NCBI GenBank assembly: GCA_013396995.1
Contig: VWZP01008273.1
Span: forward strand, 506,008-570,007
DNA: 64,000 nt
Direction of reading: 5' to 3'
Origin: Dicaeum eximium
Taxonomy: Eukaryota; Chordata; Aves; Passeriformes; Dicaeidae
In this document: in pieces, positions 9,682 to 22,200 of the stretch
Layout of the letters: each line of letters starts with the position of its first letter
Numbering within the stretch: the stretch's first letter is position 1
Translations under genes and position numbers: made by a program
The notes under the pieces: generated by a model
Databases searched by the model: none
Told to the model about the DNA's origin: nothing
The model's input: the letters and a program-made list of their open reading frames with translations, nothing else

Positions 9682-12600
9682 TCAGGTGCTCTCCTCCCCG
9701 GGCTGGGGGCAGTCCAGCCAGTACTGGGCGATGGAGCGGGGATAGCGCGGCCGCACCAGGTCCACGCGCTTGGTGCGCAGGTTGACACGGTAGTACTTGT
9801 CTGGGGAAGGGGACATGGCTGTCAGGATTGTCCCCAGCTCTGGAGAGCTGCCAGCCCTCACCACCAGCACCTTCCCCCTGCATCCCAGAGCCCTGAGACA
9901 TTGCAGAGAGAGAGGAGCCCTCCCCATGCCCCAGCAGCCCTGGTCCCGCATCATTCCCAGATCCTGTCAGCCCAGACTCACCTCCTACAAAGAAGTAAAC
10001 GCTCTGGAGCATCTCACACGTGGAGCCTGACAGACCATCGCTTTCAACACCTGCTGAGTCGGGGTCATTTTGCAGCCAGCTCCAGAATCCCAAATTCAGT
10101 GACCGCTGGTGGTGGTTGTACCTCTTGCGCTGGCGGCGAGACTTCCTCCTCCGGGGCTGGTGCGAGGCCACGTAGATGCGGCCGGCCATGGCTGCGTCCA
10201 GCCGGCTGGGCACCCCCCGCCAGTCCCGGCTGATGTACCACGGCCCGTTCGCCCCAGCTGCAAAAGGAGCAGAGGGTGAGCGAGAGGGGCGGCAGCGTGT
10301 GGGGTGAGCTGAGCACCTGCTCCGAGACCCGCAGGAATGCTCCAAAGGATCCCAGCCTGGGTGGGATGTGTGACAGTGACACAGGCCAGGCTGAGCCAGG
10401 AGCGGCCCCCCACCCCCTTGGCTGGGATCAGCTTTGTGCTGCTGAGCCCCCTTCTCCTCCTCTCTCTGTTTCATTCTCCCTGCCCAGGCTGGGGTTTTCT
10501 TGTGGAATCTCCAGCTCCAGTGATAATAAACAGTCCCCGGCACTGACACCGTGGTGTGAGGCAGCTGGTGATGGGTTTGGGAATGGGGGGCATTAGGGCT
10601 GTGAGGCTGGGATTTGGGATGCTGTGGGAGGTGCAGCTGTGGCCAGGGTGGTTTCTGTGCATGGCCTGGGCAGGATGTGATGGCTCATCGTGCCTGCCCC
10701 TGCTTCCAGGCATTGCTCCCTCCTCCCTGAGTGTCTGCACCCCCTGTGCCCTGTCAGTGCCCGCTGTTGGGACCTGCCAGGCCTTTCCCCCGGGGCTGGC
10801 CCAGCCCTTACGCATCCTGCTGCCAAAGAGGAGCTGGAAAACATCCTCCCAGCTGTCCCGGTTCATGAAGGCGTAGTGCTTGAACACCGTGGAGGGGGAG
10901 GACTTCTCGCAGTCGGCCTGCGTGGGCTGCTGGGCAAAGTCGTAGGACCAGTAGTACTTGTCTAGGAGAGGACGAGCAGGGCGTTATTGGGGACAAGTGG
11001 GATGCCAGTGGTGCCAGGCTCTGCCAGGAGCAGGGGGGCTGCCCCCCTTACCCTTGAAGAAATAGACTCTCTCATTGCCGTGGTAGCTGTGGGCGGGGAG
11101 GGCGAACGCTGCATCTACGTTGTCGGGGATGCCCTCAAAGCCCTCGGAGATGTCCCGTGGGTACCCAGGGTCCAGGGCTCCGTCATCAAAGCGCCAGTAC
11201 TGGGTGCCCTGGGGAGTGGGGGACAGAGAGGGGTTACAGGTGCAATATCCCTCCGCCACGGGTCTGCCAGGAGGAGCAAGTGGATGCTGGGGAGCCCCAT
11301 CACGAGGCTCTGGTTGCTTGGGGTCCCAGAACAACCACAGGGATTTGGGGTGTCTGGCAACCACTGTGTGGTGCCAGAAGGGGATATAGGGTAGTTTGGG
11401 GGGCTGTGCCTGCCACCCTGGGGGTACCTCCAGCCCTGCAGCCCACCTTGAAGAGGTAAGTCTTGCCCTGGCAGTTGATGCGTGTGAAGGCTGCATCGAT
11501 GGGGCCCTCGATGCCCCAGACATCACTGATGAGCTTGGGGTAGCCCGGTCTCACACTGGTCTTGTCCAGCTCATAGAAGTACTTCCCTGGGGAGAGAGGA
11601 GAGGTAGGCAGCAGGGGGGGCAGCAGACCCAGCACAGGGTGACAGTGTGGCAGCGTGTGCCACATGCCTGGGGAAGGTCCCCAAAGTACCTCGGAAAGCG
11701 TAAAGGGAACCGTTCTTGAGGTCGGTGAAGGCATCAAAAGGTTTCCCGCTGCAGAGCTCCTCAGGCTCCCCAGACCCATCTGGGGTGGGGTCGGGCACCT
11801 CTGGCAGTGTCTCCTCAGGGGTTGGCTTGCTCTCTGGTGTGGTCTCCACCAGCACCGGGGATGTGGGCAGCTCTGTGGGGTCTGCCACGGGCACCTCGTC
11901 CGTGACAAAGTCGACAGTGAGGTTGTAGTCCAGGTAGTCATCCTCCGGCAAGGCAAAGACGTCTCCCCGGGTCACTGCGGGACGGAGCAGTTGGTTCCCA
12001 CTGGGTTTGGGTGCAGGAGATGCTCCCTCCCAGGCAACAGAGATTTATACAATCATGGTGTCATTTAAGGTTGGAAAAGCCCTCTAAAATCATCAAGTCA
12101 AATTTAACCCAGCACTGCCAACCATGCCCCCAAGTGCCACAAGTACACTTTTCTTAGAACACTTCCAGGGATGGTGATTCCACCTGGGCAGCCTATTCCA
12201 ATGCCTGAACACCCTTTCAGTGAAAACATTTTTCCTACCAACCAATCTACCCAATTAGCACGGATCCCAGGCTCCAGATGGCAACAAGCCAGCTCCCAAA
12301 AACGCCTGGTGGTGCAGCAAATCCTGGTGCTGACTTCACCCCACAGACACAGGTGGGTGCAGAACTGACCCAGAACAGACCCCATGGTGTGGAGCACCCA
12401 CAGCCACCCCACTCCCCCTGTGCCCTGGCCAGGGGGGTGGCCATGGGGACAGTACCTTTGGCTTTGCAGACGGTGGAGTAGTCGCTGCAGCAGCTCTGGT
12501 AGTACACACAGAGGGTGTCACACTGGCACTTGTGCCCTGCATCGAAGCCTTCTTCACAGCGGCCCTCGCAGGAGTCTGCAAAAGCCACCCCACAGCTCAG

Positions 12601-13095
12601 GAGGAGTAATGTGGAGTGGGGCAGAGGGGCCCGTGCCTCCCCCCCAGCTCAGCCCCATGGGGGAAAACAAACTTGGGGATGTCCAAGGGTTGGGGGTACC
12701 CCACCTCTTCATGGTCAACTCCATCACCAGGGCCTACAGCAGCTCCTTGCCCTGCTCCCACTCAGCCCTGCTGGGATGGGGGCCACAGACTGGGCTGTGC
12801 CATGGTCCCAGTTCTGTGCTGGCAGCCCCGCTGTGGGACAGGCAGGGATTTTCCAAGGCACCATTGCTGCCCACTTGCTTTCTCCCCATCCTGCAGGGTA
12901 CAGCCAATGTGGCCACGGCCACCTTCTGCTCCCTCCCCACCCTGCCTGGGCTCCCCAGCCCCTCCATCAGCCCATGAGCTGCTCTTTCTCCATCCCCAAA
13001 GCACCTGGCAAGGGCTTGGCTGGCTAAAGCTCACCTTCTGCAGCATGGGTGGTGGCGAGCAGGGCCAGCAGGAGGGCAGGGAAGAGCAGCCCCAT
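9682..13095 (-). CDS. VTN: Vitronectin
   Basis: Eight exons on the reverse strand: 13095-13035, 12575-12456, 11974-11690, 11586-11447, 11208-11052, 10961-10812, 10257-9982 and 9800-9682, all in phase (435 aa; human 478). Order of domains: signal peptide (MGLLFPALLLALLATTHA), somatomedin B domain with all eight cysteines (about residues 22-58), the integrin-binding RGD at 63-65, an acidic Pro/Glu/Thr-rich linker, then hemopexin-like repeats (CSGKPFDAFTDLKNGS, GYPKLISDVWGIEGPIDAAF, GIPDNVDAAFALPAHS). Next is a basic heparin-binding stretch (QPRRRKSRRQRKR), then the last repeat ending YPRSIAQYWLDCP. Vitronectin is a secreted plasma and matrix adhesion protein, mainly hepatic, that binds PAI-1, integrins and heparin. 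The linker is shorter than in human. It converges on the kinesin gene. Confidence 0.97.
12050..12300 (-). repeat. CR1 LINE 3' fragment in VTN intron 2
   Basis: 'aaggttggaaaagccctcta' then 'aaatcatcaagtcaaattta' and 'acccagcactgccaaccatg', followed by 'gggcagcctattccaatgcc' and 'ctttcagtgaaaacattttt', is the antisense of the CR1 3' region, so the element lies in the same direction as VTN. Confidence 0.85.
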
Positions 13096-13164
13096 GCTGG
13101 GTGTCCGGGAGCGCAGCCCTCGTGCGACTGTGTGGGCTGGAGCCGAGCAGAGCCCCAGCATCCA

Positions 13165-13203
13165 CTGTTTGCTCAGCCTGCCCCGGCGGGAGAAAGCAAA
13201 CAG
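13165..13203. promoter_or_regulatory. VTN: Paired inverted FOXA-like sites upstream of VTN
   Basis: CTGTTTGCT (13165-13173) and AGCAAACAG (13195-13203) form a perfect 9-base inverted pair around a GC-rich 21-base centre, 70-108 bases upstream of the VTN ATG. TGTTTGC is the core of liver FOXA/HNF3 sites, fitting hepatic VTN expression. Function is inferred from the motif only. Confidence 0.4.
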
Positions 13204-15524
13204 CCCAAGGTCAGAACAGGGGAAAAGGGACAGAGATGATCTCCCACCCAGCTTCCCCCACAGTCCACACTGAACTGGGTGTCTGGAGGGGGACAGGGCT
13301 GCCATGAGTGTAAGCAGCTCCTCCCCAGCCCTGGTGCTCTGTTCAGAGAGTGGGGGGGATGACAGCAGAAGGAGTCAGGGACCAGTGTTGAGGTCCTGCC
13401 ACACTCATTTCATAACACACTTCATGGTGTAAAAGCAATCAGCTGCTTCCCAGCCTGGTCTCAGCAAAGACAAAAACCCAAATGAGATGGGACAGGGGAG
13501 CAATGCAAAAATGCTCAGAAGACAAAGGGAAGAGCCCTGGGCTTATGCTTGCCCAAAATATCACCATTTTGGAGGGCTTATTCTTGGGATTTCAGCTTTC
13601 TCAATGTCAAGACTGGGAAGAGACCTGAGGAGCACCAAGGCGGGGTGGCTTGGGATGGGGCAGGTGCCACCTCTGTACTTGGGGACCAGAGGCCAGAGGT
13701 GAGCAGCCGGGGGCAGGAGCCCGCAGCACTTTCACTGCAGAAGGCAAACAAAAGCCTGTGTATTTTGCTCCTGTCATTCCCTTTCCAACCAATCTTTTTG
13801 GTTACTAATTAATGTCGACTCCGCTCTTTTGGCAGCTCCTGATAACTCTGGGATCTTTATTTAATCAGGGCAAGGAGCAAACGCACATGAGGCTGCAGCA
13901 ATTCTGCCTCTTCTGCCTCTGCTGGGACAGGAGCTCCAAGGGATCTGTCCCAGCCCTAGGGCAGGAGTGGTGCAGCTTTGGGCTTTAGGAGATGCAAGAT
14001 TTGAGGGGAGAGAAACCTGAGCAGGGTGCCCACTTCTCCAGGGGTCTTTCCTCTGCCAGCTCAGACACAGGCAGTTCCTGGCATCGTCTGCTCCTGGCAT
14101 CTTGCTGGAAAGAGCTTTACTTGGTTTTGAGACAGGCATTTCCACCTGGAAGCGCTGGGGAGCTGAGGGCAGCTACCAGACATCGGCTTTTGGGGCAGAA
14201 CTTCTGCAGCCCTCACCCCACTCCTTGTCCCCTGGCCTCAGCTGTGGCAGGGCTGGCATTGTCCCCAAGCGCTGTCACCAGCCCAGTGCTGCTCTACGGC
14301 CTCATCCCATCTCTGTTGAACCAGTCCTGGGGAACAGCAGCCCTGGGAGGGTTCGGGCTTGCAGGAGCTCTGGGGGAGAAGGGCTGGGCACGGTCTGAGC
14401 TGCTTTGGCTCATCAGCTAAGACAAAGCTCCCTCCTGCTGCTCCAGGCTCCCAACCACCAGGCACAGCCCCGTGAAGGCTCAGCGAGCCCTTCCCTGCCA
14501 GGAGCAGATCCCGGGAGAGGGGTTGGTTGGATGAAGGGACCCCGGGGAGCTCCTGTAGCCAAGGGCTGAGCAGAGCCAGAGAGGAGAGCTCGGGAAGCGG
14601 GGCTGATCCCCCAGGACAAGGCTGGGAACCGCTGCAGTTCCACAGCCCAGGCTGCTGGGTCTGAAATCTCTCCCAAAAAGCAAAGCAAAGCAAAACTAAA
14701 AGCATAGCAAAGCTCAGCTCTCTGGGCTAGTCAGGACAAGCCTAAGGGAATGGTTTGAATTCTCCTGCTCCCGGGCAGCAAACCCTCTGCTGCTCTACAC
14801 TGCAACAGCCCTTATGGTTACCCCTGATTAATAATAATTTGTCAGGAAAATCCTTACTGGTTCTGTGCCGAGCTTCTCCCGCAGTTTTGCGCTGCCCGAG
14901 GTGCCTTCTTTGCCGTCCCTCCTTGTGGGATGATGTCCCTTTCCTCTGTCTGTCCCTTCGCAGCGGATTCAGAGAGGATTAAAAGAGACTCTGTCACATC
15001 CGAACATCAAGTCGAATTTAAGTATCAGGCTGACCTGGCAACAACCTGGTTTTGGGGTCAAGGATTTAAGCTGCTCCTCCCAGCACATCTGAGAAATGCC
15101 CAAAGCATTTAAGCATTTCTGCCCTGAGCACGTCTGGCCTGGAAAAAAGAAAACAAAAGAGGCCCAGGCTGCCTCTGCTCTTTCTTTTATCATGCAAATC
15201 CCGAGCCCACCCAGAAGAGCTGCTCTGAATTTCCACCAAGCAAAGGGGATTTGCCCCCTGCTGATACCAAAGGGGCTCAAAACACCGTGCCAGGGTGATC
15301 ACAGCCTCCCCGTGACCACCACGCTGCCTGGTCCCCTTTATCTCCACCCTGTGTCCCCTCGCTGGTCACAGAGGGTCCTGAAGAGATGTCCTGCAAAATC
15401 AGCGTGGGGGTCCCTGCCTGCCGTGGAAGTGACACCGCAGCAGCAGCTCGGGCACAGTAGGGGATGTGGCCATGGAGACAGCAGGACAAGCCCCAGCTCA
15501 GGCTGGACAGGGAGGGCTGTGGAA

Positions 15525-15760
15525 TAGAATGGTTTGGGTTGAAAATGAAAGATTGTCTAGTTCCAAATCCTGTCACGTTCCACTAGGCCAGGTTGCTCCA
15601 AGCCCCTCTAACCTGGCCTTGGACACTTTCAGGGTTGGGGCATCCACAGCTTCCCTGGACAAGTTCTTCACAAGTAAAAATGTTCTCCTAGTATCTAATT
15701 TAAATCTCTTATCTTTTATTTTAAAACCGTTCCCCCTTGTCCTATCGGTATCTATTCGTG
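15525..15760 (-). repeat. CR1 LINE 3' fragment
   Basis: 'aatagaatggtttgggttga' at the left end and 'ccaggttgctccaagcccct', 'ttcttcacaagtaaaaatgt' and 'ttaaaaccgttcccccttgt' further on are antisense CR1 3' sequence. The element is diverged but keeps about 230 bases. Confidence 0.85.
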
Positions 15761-15821
15761 TAAAAAGCCACTTCCTCTTTTTTTAATGAGCCCTATTGAA
15801 GCACTGAAAGGCCACAATCCC

Positions 15822-15945
15822 AGAAACATAAAATTTAGGTTGGAAAAGCCCTCTACGAGCGACTCCAGCCGTTATCCCGGCACTGCCAAGCCCACCACTT
15901 GTCTCCAAGTGCCACATCCACGCTTCTGTTAAACCCTCCCACCGG
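15822..15945 (-). repeat. CR1 LINE 3' fragment, second copy
   Basis: 'ttaggttggaaaagccctct' followed by 'cccggcactgccaagcccac' and 'tgtctccaagtgccacatcc' is another antisense CR1 tail. It closely parallels the copy in VTN intron 2 and lies just left of the SARM1 CpG-rich promoter. Confidence 0.8.
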
Positions 15946-16248
15946 GGCTGGTGGCAGGAAGGGTCTGGGGGGATCTGCAGCGGGAGGGGGCTGCAGCTGC
16001 CGGCACCGAGCCCCTCCTCGCAGAGGCGGCGCCTGCGCCCGGTGACATCAGCCCCGGGGACCGGGATGCTGAGCCCGGCTCGGGGAAGGCGGATCCCGCT
16101 CCGCTTCCAGCTCCGCATCCCGGCAGCGCAGAGCGGGGAGCGGCACGCATCCCCCCTGCTGTCCCCCCCGGCCGGCCACCCGCGTCCCCGCAGGAGCGGG
16201 GGGTCCCCGCGGGGGCGGTGCCGGGGGATGCTGCGCTAGCAGCCGCCG

Positions 16249-19200
16249 ATGCTCGCCCTGCTCCTGTCGCTGCACGCCCTGCGCCGGTCCCTGGCCATGG
16301 CGAGCGCGGAACGGCTGGCGGTGCCCGAGTGTGTGAGCCGGGCGGGCGGCTGGGCGGGCGGGGGCAGCGGCCGGGAGCACGGCGGGGTCTCCCCCGGGGT
16401 GGGCACCGAGGTGCGGGAGGCGCTGGAGCGGGTCCTGCCCGTGCTCCGCCGGGCCATCGCCCAGGCCACGCGGGCGACCGCCCCCGAGGGGCTGCGGGCC
16501 GCTCTGTCCGAGCTGTTCCGGCTGGTGGAGGAGGCCTGGGCCATGCCCGCCGTGGGCAGGGACGTGGCCAAGGTGCTGTGTGATGTGATCCGCCTCGAGG
16601 GGGGCCTGGACCTGCTGCTCAACCTGCTCTACACCGCCGAGCTGGAGACCAAGTGCCAGGCAGGAAAACTCCTGGAGCAGATCCTGGTGGCGGAGAACAG
16701 GTGAGTGTGCAGAGAGCCCCTGAGCCTCACCGTGCCGGGCACAGCACCCCGGGCACGCCAGCCCCGGAATGGTTTGGCTTCAAAGGGACCTTACAGACCC
16801 CATCTGTGCCGTGGGCAGGGACACCTTCCATAGACCAGCTTGCTCCAAGTCAATCCAACCTGGCCTTGACCTACCTTCACCCATCCCCACGCCCCCAAAT
16901 TTCCTTGCTGTGGGTGCTCCCCGTTGCACAAACCCCCTTGGATCCCCAGCACATCCCCCCACACCCGGTGCTTGTGCACAGGGTCCCTGATTTGTGTCCA
17001 GGCAGTGACCACGAGCTGCTCCCTTCCCCCAGCTGGAGGGAGGAGGTCCAGCCCCAGCTCAGGGATGCTGGTGAGGTCTGGGGTGTCCTCCTGAGCCCCC
17101 CTCAGCCAGGTTGAGCTGAGTCAGTTTGGCTCATCTGACCCAAAGGACACGACGTGATTCCCCTTTAGCCGTAACTGCAGCAGGAAGAGGAGGACAAAGC
17201 CACTTCCCAGAGACTTTCTGCTGCTGCCCAGGGCTGGAATGAAGCCATAAGGAGGGGTCAGCAGCCCTCAGCCCCTAGCTCAGATGCGTGTGCTGCTGCC
17301 CAGGACAGGTGAGAGGTGCTGGGATGTCTCTGTCAGACCATGGGCACGGTGGGGTGGGAGTGTGTGCCTGAGTGTGTTTGTGTGCACACCTGGCACCTGA
17401 CACATCTCAATCACAGCACCCACACTCAGCTCACCCTTCCAACACCCCGAATGTACTCTGCCAGCTCTGCTCTCCCTCAGAGCACCCCAGCCCAGCCAGG
17501 GCTCTGGAAAATACGTGGAGGGAGCCTGGCCAAAGTGTTGCTCCAGCTTCCTGGGGGATGTCTCTTGCTGGAAGGTTGTGGACTCGCAGCCTGGGCCTCA
17601 CTTCATGCACTGGCAGGCAAAAACAAGCGGCAGCTAAATCAGGAAAGCCCATTAGGGTGGAATTTAATCCCAGGAAGCATCACTGGCACAGTCTGCATTC
17701 AGCACTCAGCTTCTTAGCACAAGAAAGCATTTGCTGGAGTTGTTTCTGCTCCAGGAGCAGTTCACGGGCCAGGGTCTTGGAGCAGCCATGGGATTCCAGC
17801 CCCTCACTTCCCACAACTTCAGAGAGATGGAGGGAGGTGTGGGGCTCCCCTTTGGGTTCAAGCCTCTCACTACAGAACTCTCCCAGTCTGTGCACAGCAG
17901 CAGAGGTGTTTAGCTGGGAGCTGGACAGGTCCTGGCTCCATCTGCAGCTGCAGGGAGTTGGGGACCTGTGTTTGTCATCCAGCTCCATGGCTGAGTCCGG
18001 GCTCAGAGCCAGACCCAGGCTGAGGGCTTTTTTTTTTTNNNNNNNNNNNNNNNNNNNNNNNNNNNNTTTTTTTTTTTTTTTTTTCCCAGGGCTCTCTCTC
18101 ATTTCCTGTTAAAGCCACCCCAAGGCCAGTGAGAGCCCTGTGGGTCACAGGCTTCCCAGAAATGCTCTTCCTGCCTGCCAGCACAGAGGCTGGCGTGCCA
18201 TCACCCCACCATGGCTCAGCCCCAGCGTGCCACTGCCCTCCTGAGCAGCAGGACATGGGGCACCTGTGCCAGGGCTGCCCCACAAACAGCAGCTCCAGCA
18301 CGGCACCAAATGGCCACTGCTGAGGGCAGGAATGGAGCTGCCATTCGCCCCAGGAAAGCTCATGGGAGCACAGCCAAGAGCCCATCTCAGAGGGTGGTGA
18401 GGCCCTGGTATAGGGTGCCCAGAGGAGCTGTGGCTGCCCCTGGATCCCTGGAAGCATCCAAAGCCAGGTTGGATGAGGCTTGGAGCACCCTGGTCTGGTG
18501 GAAGGTGTCCTTGCCCATGGCAGGGGCTTGGAACTGGATGAGTTTTCAGGTCCCTTCCAACCCAAATCATTCTATGACCCTGATTTTCCCCTTCCTCACT
18601 GCATTTTCAAGGCACAGCCCCATTCAGGTGTCATTTTAAGCACAGGCTTCCCAATATCAGCCATGGTCAAGCAGCAGCTGGTGGCCCTTGGCCACCTTCC
18701 CCAGGGTCTTGCTGTCTTCTTCCAGAAGAGTGCAGGGTGAGGAAATAAAGAGCTTCCTCCAGCTGCCATCCCAGGACAGACAGACCCCTGTGTCCCACTT
18801 GTGGACAGGGCTGCTCAGCTGCTCATCCAGGTGTGAAAGCCCTGTCCTGACAGCAGTGCTTAGGGGACAAAAAAGTTTCACTCCCAAACACAAAACAGCT
18901 CCACACCACAGCAGTGCTGGCCCAGCAGGTCCATTTCCAGCCTGGCATTAACCTACCCTGCCTGTTAATTGCTATGAAGATCCTGCCTCGGGCATGAGAG
19001 CATCCAGCAAGGGGGTCCTGGGCTGTGCACCCCACCACAAGTTCTTCCATCAGACCCACACAGGTTCCTGTTGCATCTTGCTGCGTTGCACACCTGGCAG
19101 CTGTGTCCTACAGGGGAACATCTGTCTGCCCTGGGATAAATGTCACCAAGGCACGGGCCACACCACTCGCTCTGAAGGGTGTCACCCTGAGCTAGATCTT

Positions 19201-22200
19201 ATGAGCTCAGAGGGATCCCTTCATACCCGGCATAGCCGGGCTACCCAGATAGCTTCACAATGGGCAGGATGGCTCTTGTAGCGATGTTTGAAACAGAAAA
19301 AAGGTTTAATAAGAAACAAAATAACAATCTCTTTACAGAGAGAAACCGCACCAGAGCAAGAGGTCCTTGCACCTGCTAAGCACCCCACAAAAGCGATCAA
19401 ATCTTTTGTTCTGTCCCTTTTTCTACTTAATGGCCCAGGCGAGACTTTTTGACTCTGGTCCAATTAGGCAGCCCCAAGTTTGAGGTGAAGGGCAAAGAGT
19501 CCTATGAGGTGTCCCTAGTACCGAATTTAGAGAAAAGTTTCTGGAGTTTTTGCCTTTTTTAGGAGACAAAGAGTACCTAGAAATTCTATTGTAATTTGGT
19601 CAGCCTGTCAACAGGAAGTACACTGCTACATCACTCTTCTTGCACATCCATCACCTGCCTCTCCTTCCCACAGGGACCGCATCGCTCGGATCGGTCTGGG
19701 CGTCATCCTGAGCTTAGCCAAGGAGCGGGACATCCCCCAGCTGGCCCAGAGCGTCGCTGGGATCCTGGAGCACATGTTCAAACACACGGAGGAGACCTGC
19801 TTCCAGCTCATCTCCGACGGCGGCCTGGACGCCATCCTCTACTGGTGCCGCTGGACGGACGCGGCCGTGCTGCGCCACTGCGCCATGGCCCTGGCCAACT
19901 GCGCCATGTACGGCGGCCAGGCCAACCAGCGCCTCATGATCGAGAAGAAGGCGGCGGAGTGGCTTTTCCCGCTGGCCTTCTCCAAAGACGACGAGCTGAT
20001 CCGGCTGCACGCCTGCCTGGCCGTCGCGGTGCTGGCCACCAACAAGGAAATCGAGAAGGAGGTGGAGCGCTCGGGGACGCTGGCCCTGGTGGAGCCCTTC
20101 ATCGCCTCGCTGGACCCCGAGCGCTTTGCCCGCGGGATGCTGGGCAGCAGTGACAACGTCCAGGGGCGCACGGCGCAGGACCTGCAGCGCCTCGTGCCCC
20201 TGCTGGACAGCTCCCGGCTGGAGGCCCAGTGCATCGCCGCCTTCTACCTCTGCACCGAGGCCGCCATCAAAGCCAGGCAGAAGAAAACACAGGTAAAGGG
20301 TAGGTTGGCCTAGAGGAAGGTGATGACAAAGGGAAGGGGTGGCACAGCTGCATCTTGGTGCCTTTTGCTCACCAAACACCTTGGGCCTCACCGAACACAG
20401 CTTGTTGGGAAGAGGGTGAGGGCACGCAAAGTGACGGCTCCTCCCTTTGTGTCCCCAGATTTTCAGTGAGATTGGGGCTACACAGAGCCTGAAGAGGATT
20501 GTGTGCTACTCCACCAGCAGCACCACCTCCTCCCTGGCCAAAAAGGTGCTGCGCACCATAGGGGAGGAGGTTCCTCGGCGCATCCTGCCCACGGTCCCCA
20601 ACTGGAAGTCCTGCGAGGTGCAGACGTGGCTGCAGCAGATCGGGTTCAACAAATACTGCCAGAGATTCCTGGTAGGGCTTTGGGATGGGGGAGGGACATG
20701 TAGATGGGCACTTCTGCCTCACCTCGCAGCAGAGGTGTTAAGCATCTCACCCAGCTTTTCCTGGAACCTTTCCAGCCTGGATTTCTCTTGGCAGGATCAC
20801 CAGGTGGATGGGGACATTCTCCTGAGGCTGACAGAGCAGGAGCTGCAGAAGGATTTGGGGATGGACTCCAGCATCACTCGGAAAAGGTAGGACCACCACC
20901 AGGGCACACTGGACTCCCTCAGGGCCATCACCACAGTGGCAGAGCCAGGGACAAGGTCTCTGCCTTTCCCTTCTTGCAAAAACAGGAACAGAGGTCCTCC
21001 AAATGAAAAACCTGGACTGAGAGGGCTTTTCCACTGCACTTTTTGCAGTCCCAGAGAGATTTGTGCCATGGGACCACTGCACAGCAGAGGTGTGGGTGGG
21101 GGACAGACCACCTATGGCACAGGGTGAGTGGGATCATGCAAGTTACCTAGAAAAATGGGAATTTACCCTTAGCTGAGCTCCTCACACCTCGGTGTCCCGA
21201 GGACCAGCACTCCCATGCAGCTGTTCCTGTTTCCCGCTCCTGGAGCTCACCCTTCACCCCAGCATGGAGCTGCACTCCCTCCTGAGCAGGTAAAATATCG
21301 GAGTCTGAAATGCAGGGAACTCTCAGAACTTTGGGCTTGTAAGCCAAAGCTTAGAATTAAACACAGGGTTTGATTTGACACATTGGAAAAAGCTTCCAAA
21401 CTTAGCTGATAGAAGTGAGAATGTGGATTTATAGTTTAAAGTAGAGACACATTAAGAAGAGAAAAGTTTAGAGTTTTAGAGTTTAAGATATAGAAAGAAC
21501 AAAAGTAGTTACAAAGATAAACAAGAAGTTTAGAATGTAGTACTGTAGGTTTGTGTGTTATAATTGCTATAAGTTAAAACTTACTTTGTAGCATGAGTCC
21601 ATAGAGTCAAAAACATAAATATCCTTGTTAGCAGTGTTTTATTGGTCAATAAATCCTTAAAAGCTCTTGTAACTCGAGCTCTTGTGATCATCTGAACGCT
21701 GCAGTAAAAATGTGAGCCAAACTCACCCTTCCTACCTACAAAGAAGATAAGAAAAATAAACCACATCATCTAAAACAACTCAGAGGTCCCATCTCTAACT
21801 CCTTCAAAACTCCTCCAAAAATCCCCATAGTAAAAGACGTGGTACCACATGTCTCCAAGTGCTGCCTGGTGCTCTGTTTGTTCCTCCACCAGGTTTTTCC
21901 AGGTGGGAATGGAACTTATTCAAAACTCCTTCAAAAATCCCCATAGTAAAAGACGTGGTACCACGTGTCTCTAAGTGCTGCCTGGTGCTCTGTTTGTGTC
22001 ACAATAGAGTGTGACACAAATTACAGAGACACAGCAAACTTCAGCCCAGGAAAAGGCGAAGAAGAAAGAAACTTTATTTTGATTCACATATTATGTAGAG
22101 TTTTGGGAATGGCCGTGGATTGGAGAAAGAGGTCACCACCTCTCCAACCACACTGGTCAATGAAAAGGTCCATCAAACCTTTCTCCTCTCAGGAGAAAGG

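Larger units (their letters stand above)
13210..16248. other. VTN-SARM1 divergent spacer
   Basis: About 3 kb with no supported gene. It holds two antisense CR1 tails (15525-15760 and 15822-15945, annotated separately) and a GC-rich SARM1 promoter from about 15950. The open frames over 13.9-14.7 kb on both strands resemble no protein and are taken as chance. AT-rich homeodomain-like stretches occur at 13800-13815 and 14828-14845. Confidence 0.55.

Noticed and set aside
9221..10549. 442-codon reverse open frame read as one gene
   Set aside because: It is VTN exon 7 plus open introns; the correct product follows spliced exons with hemopexin-repeat homology.
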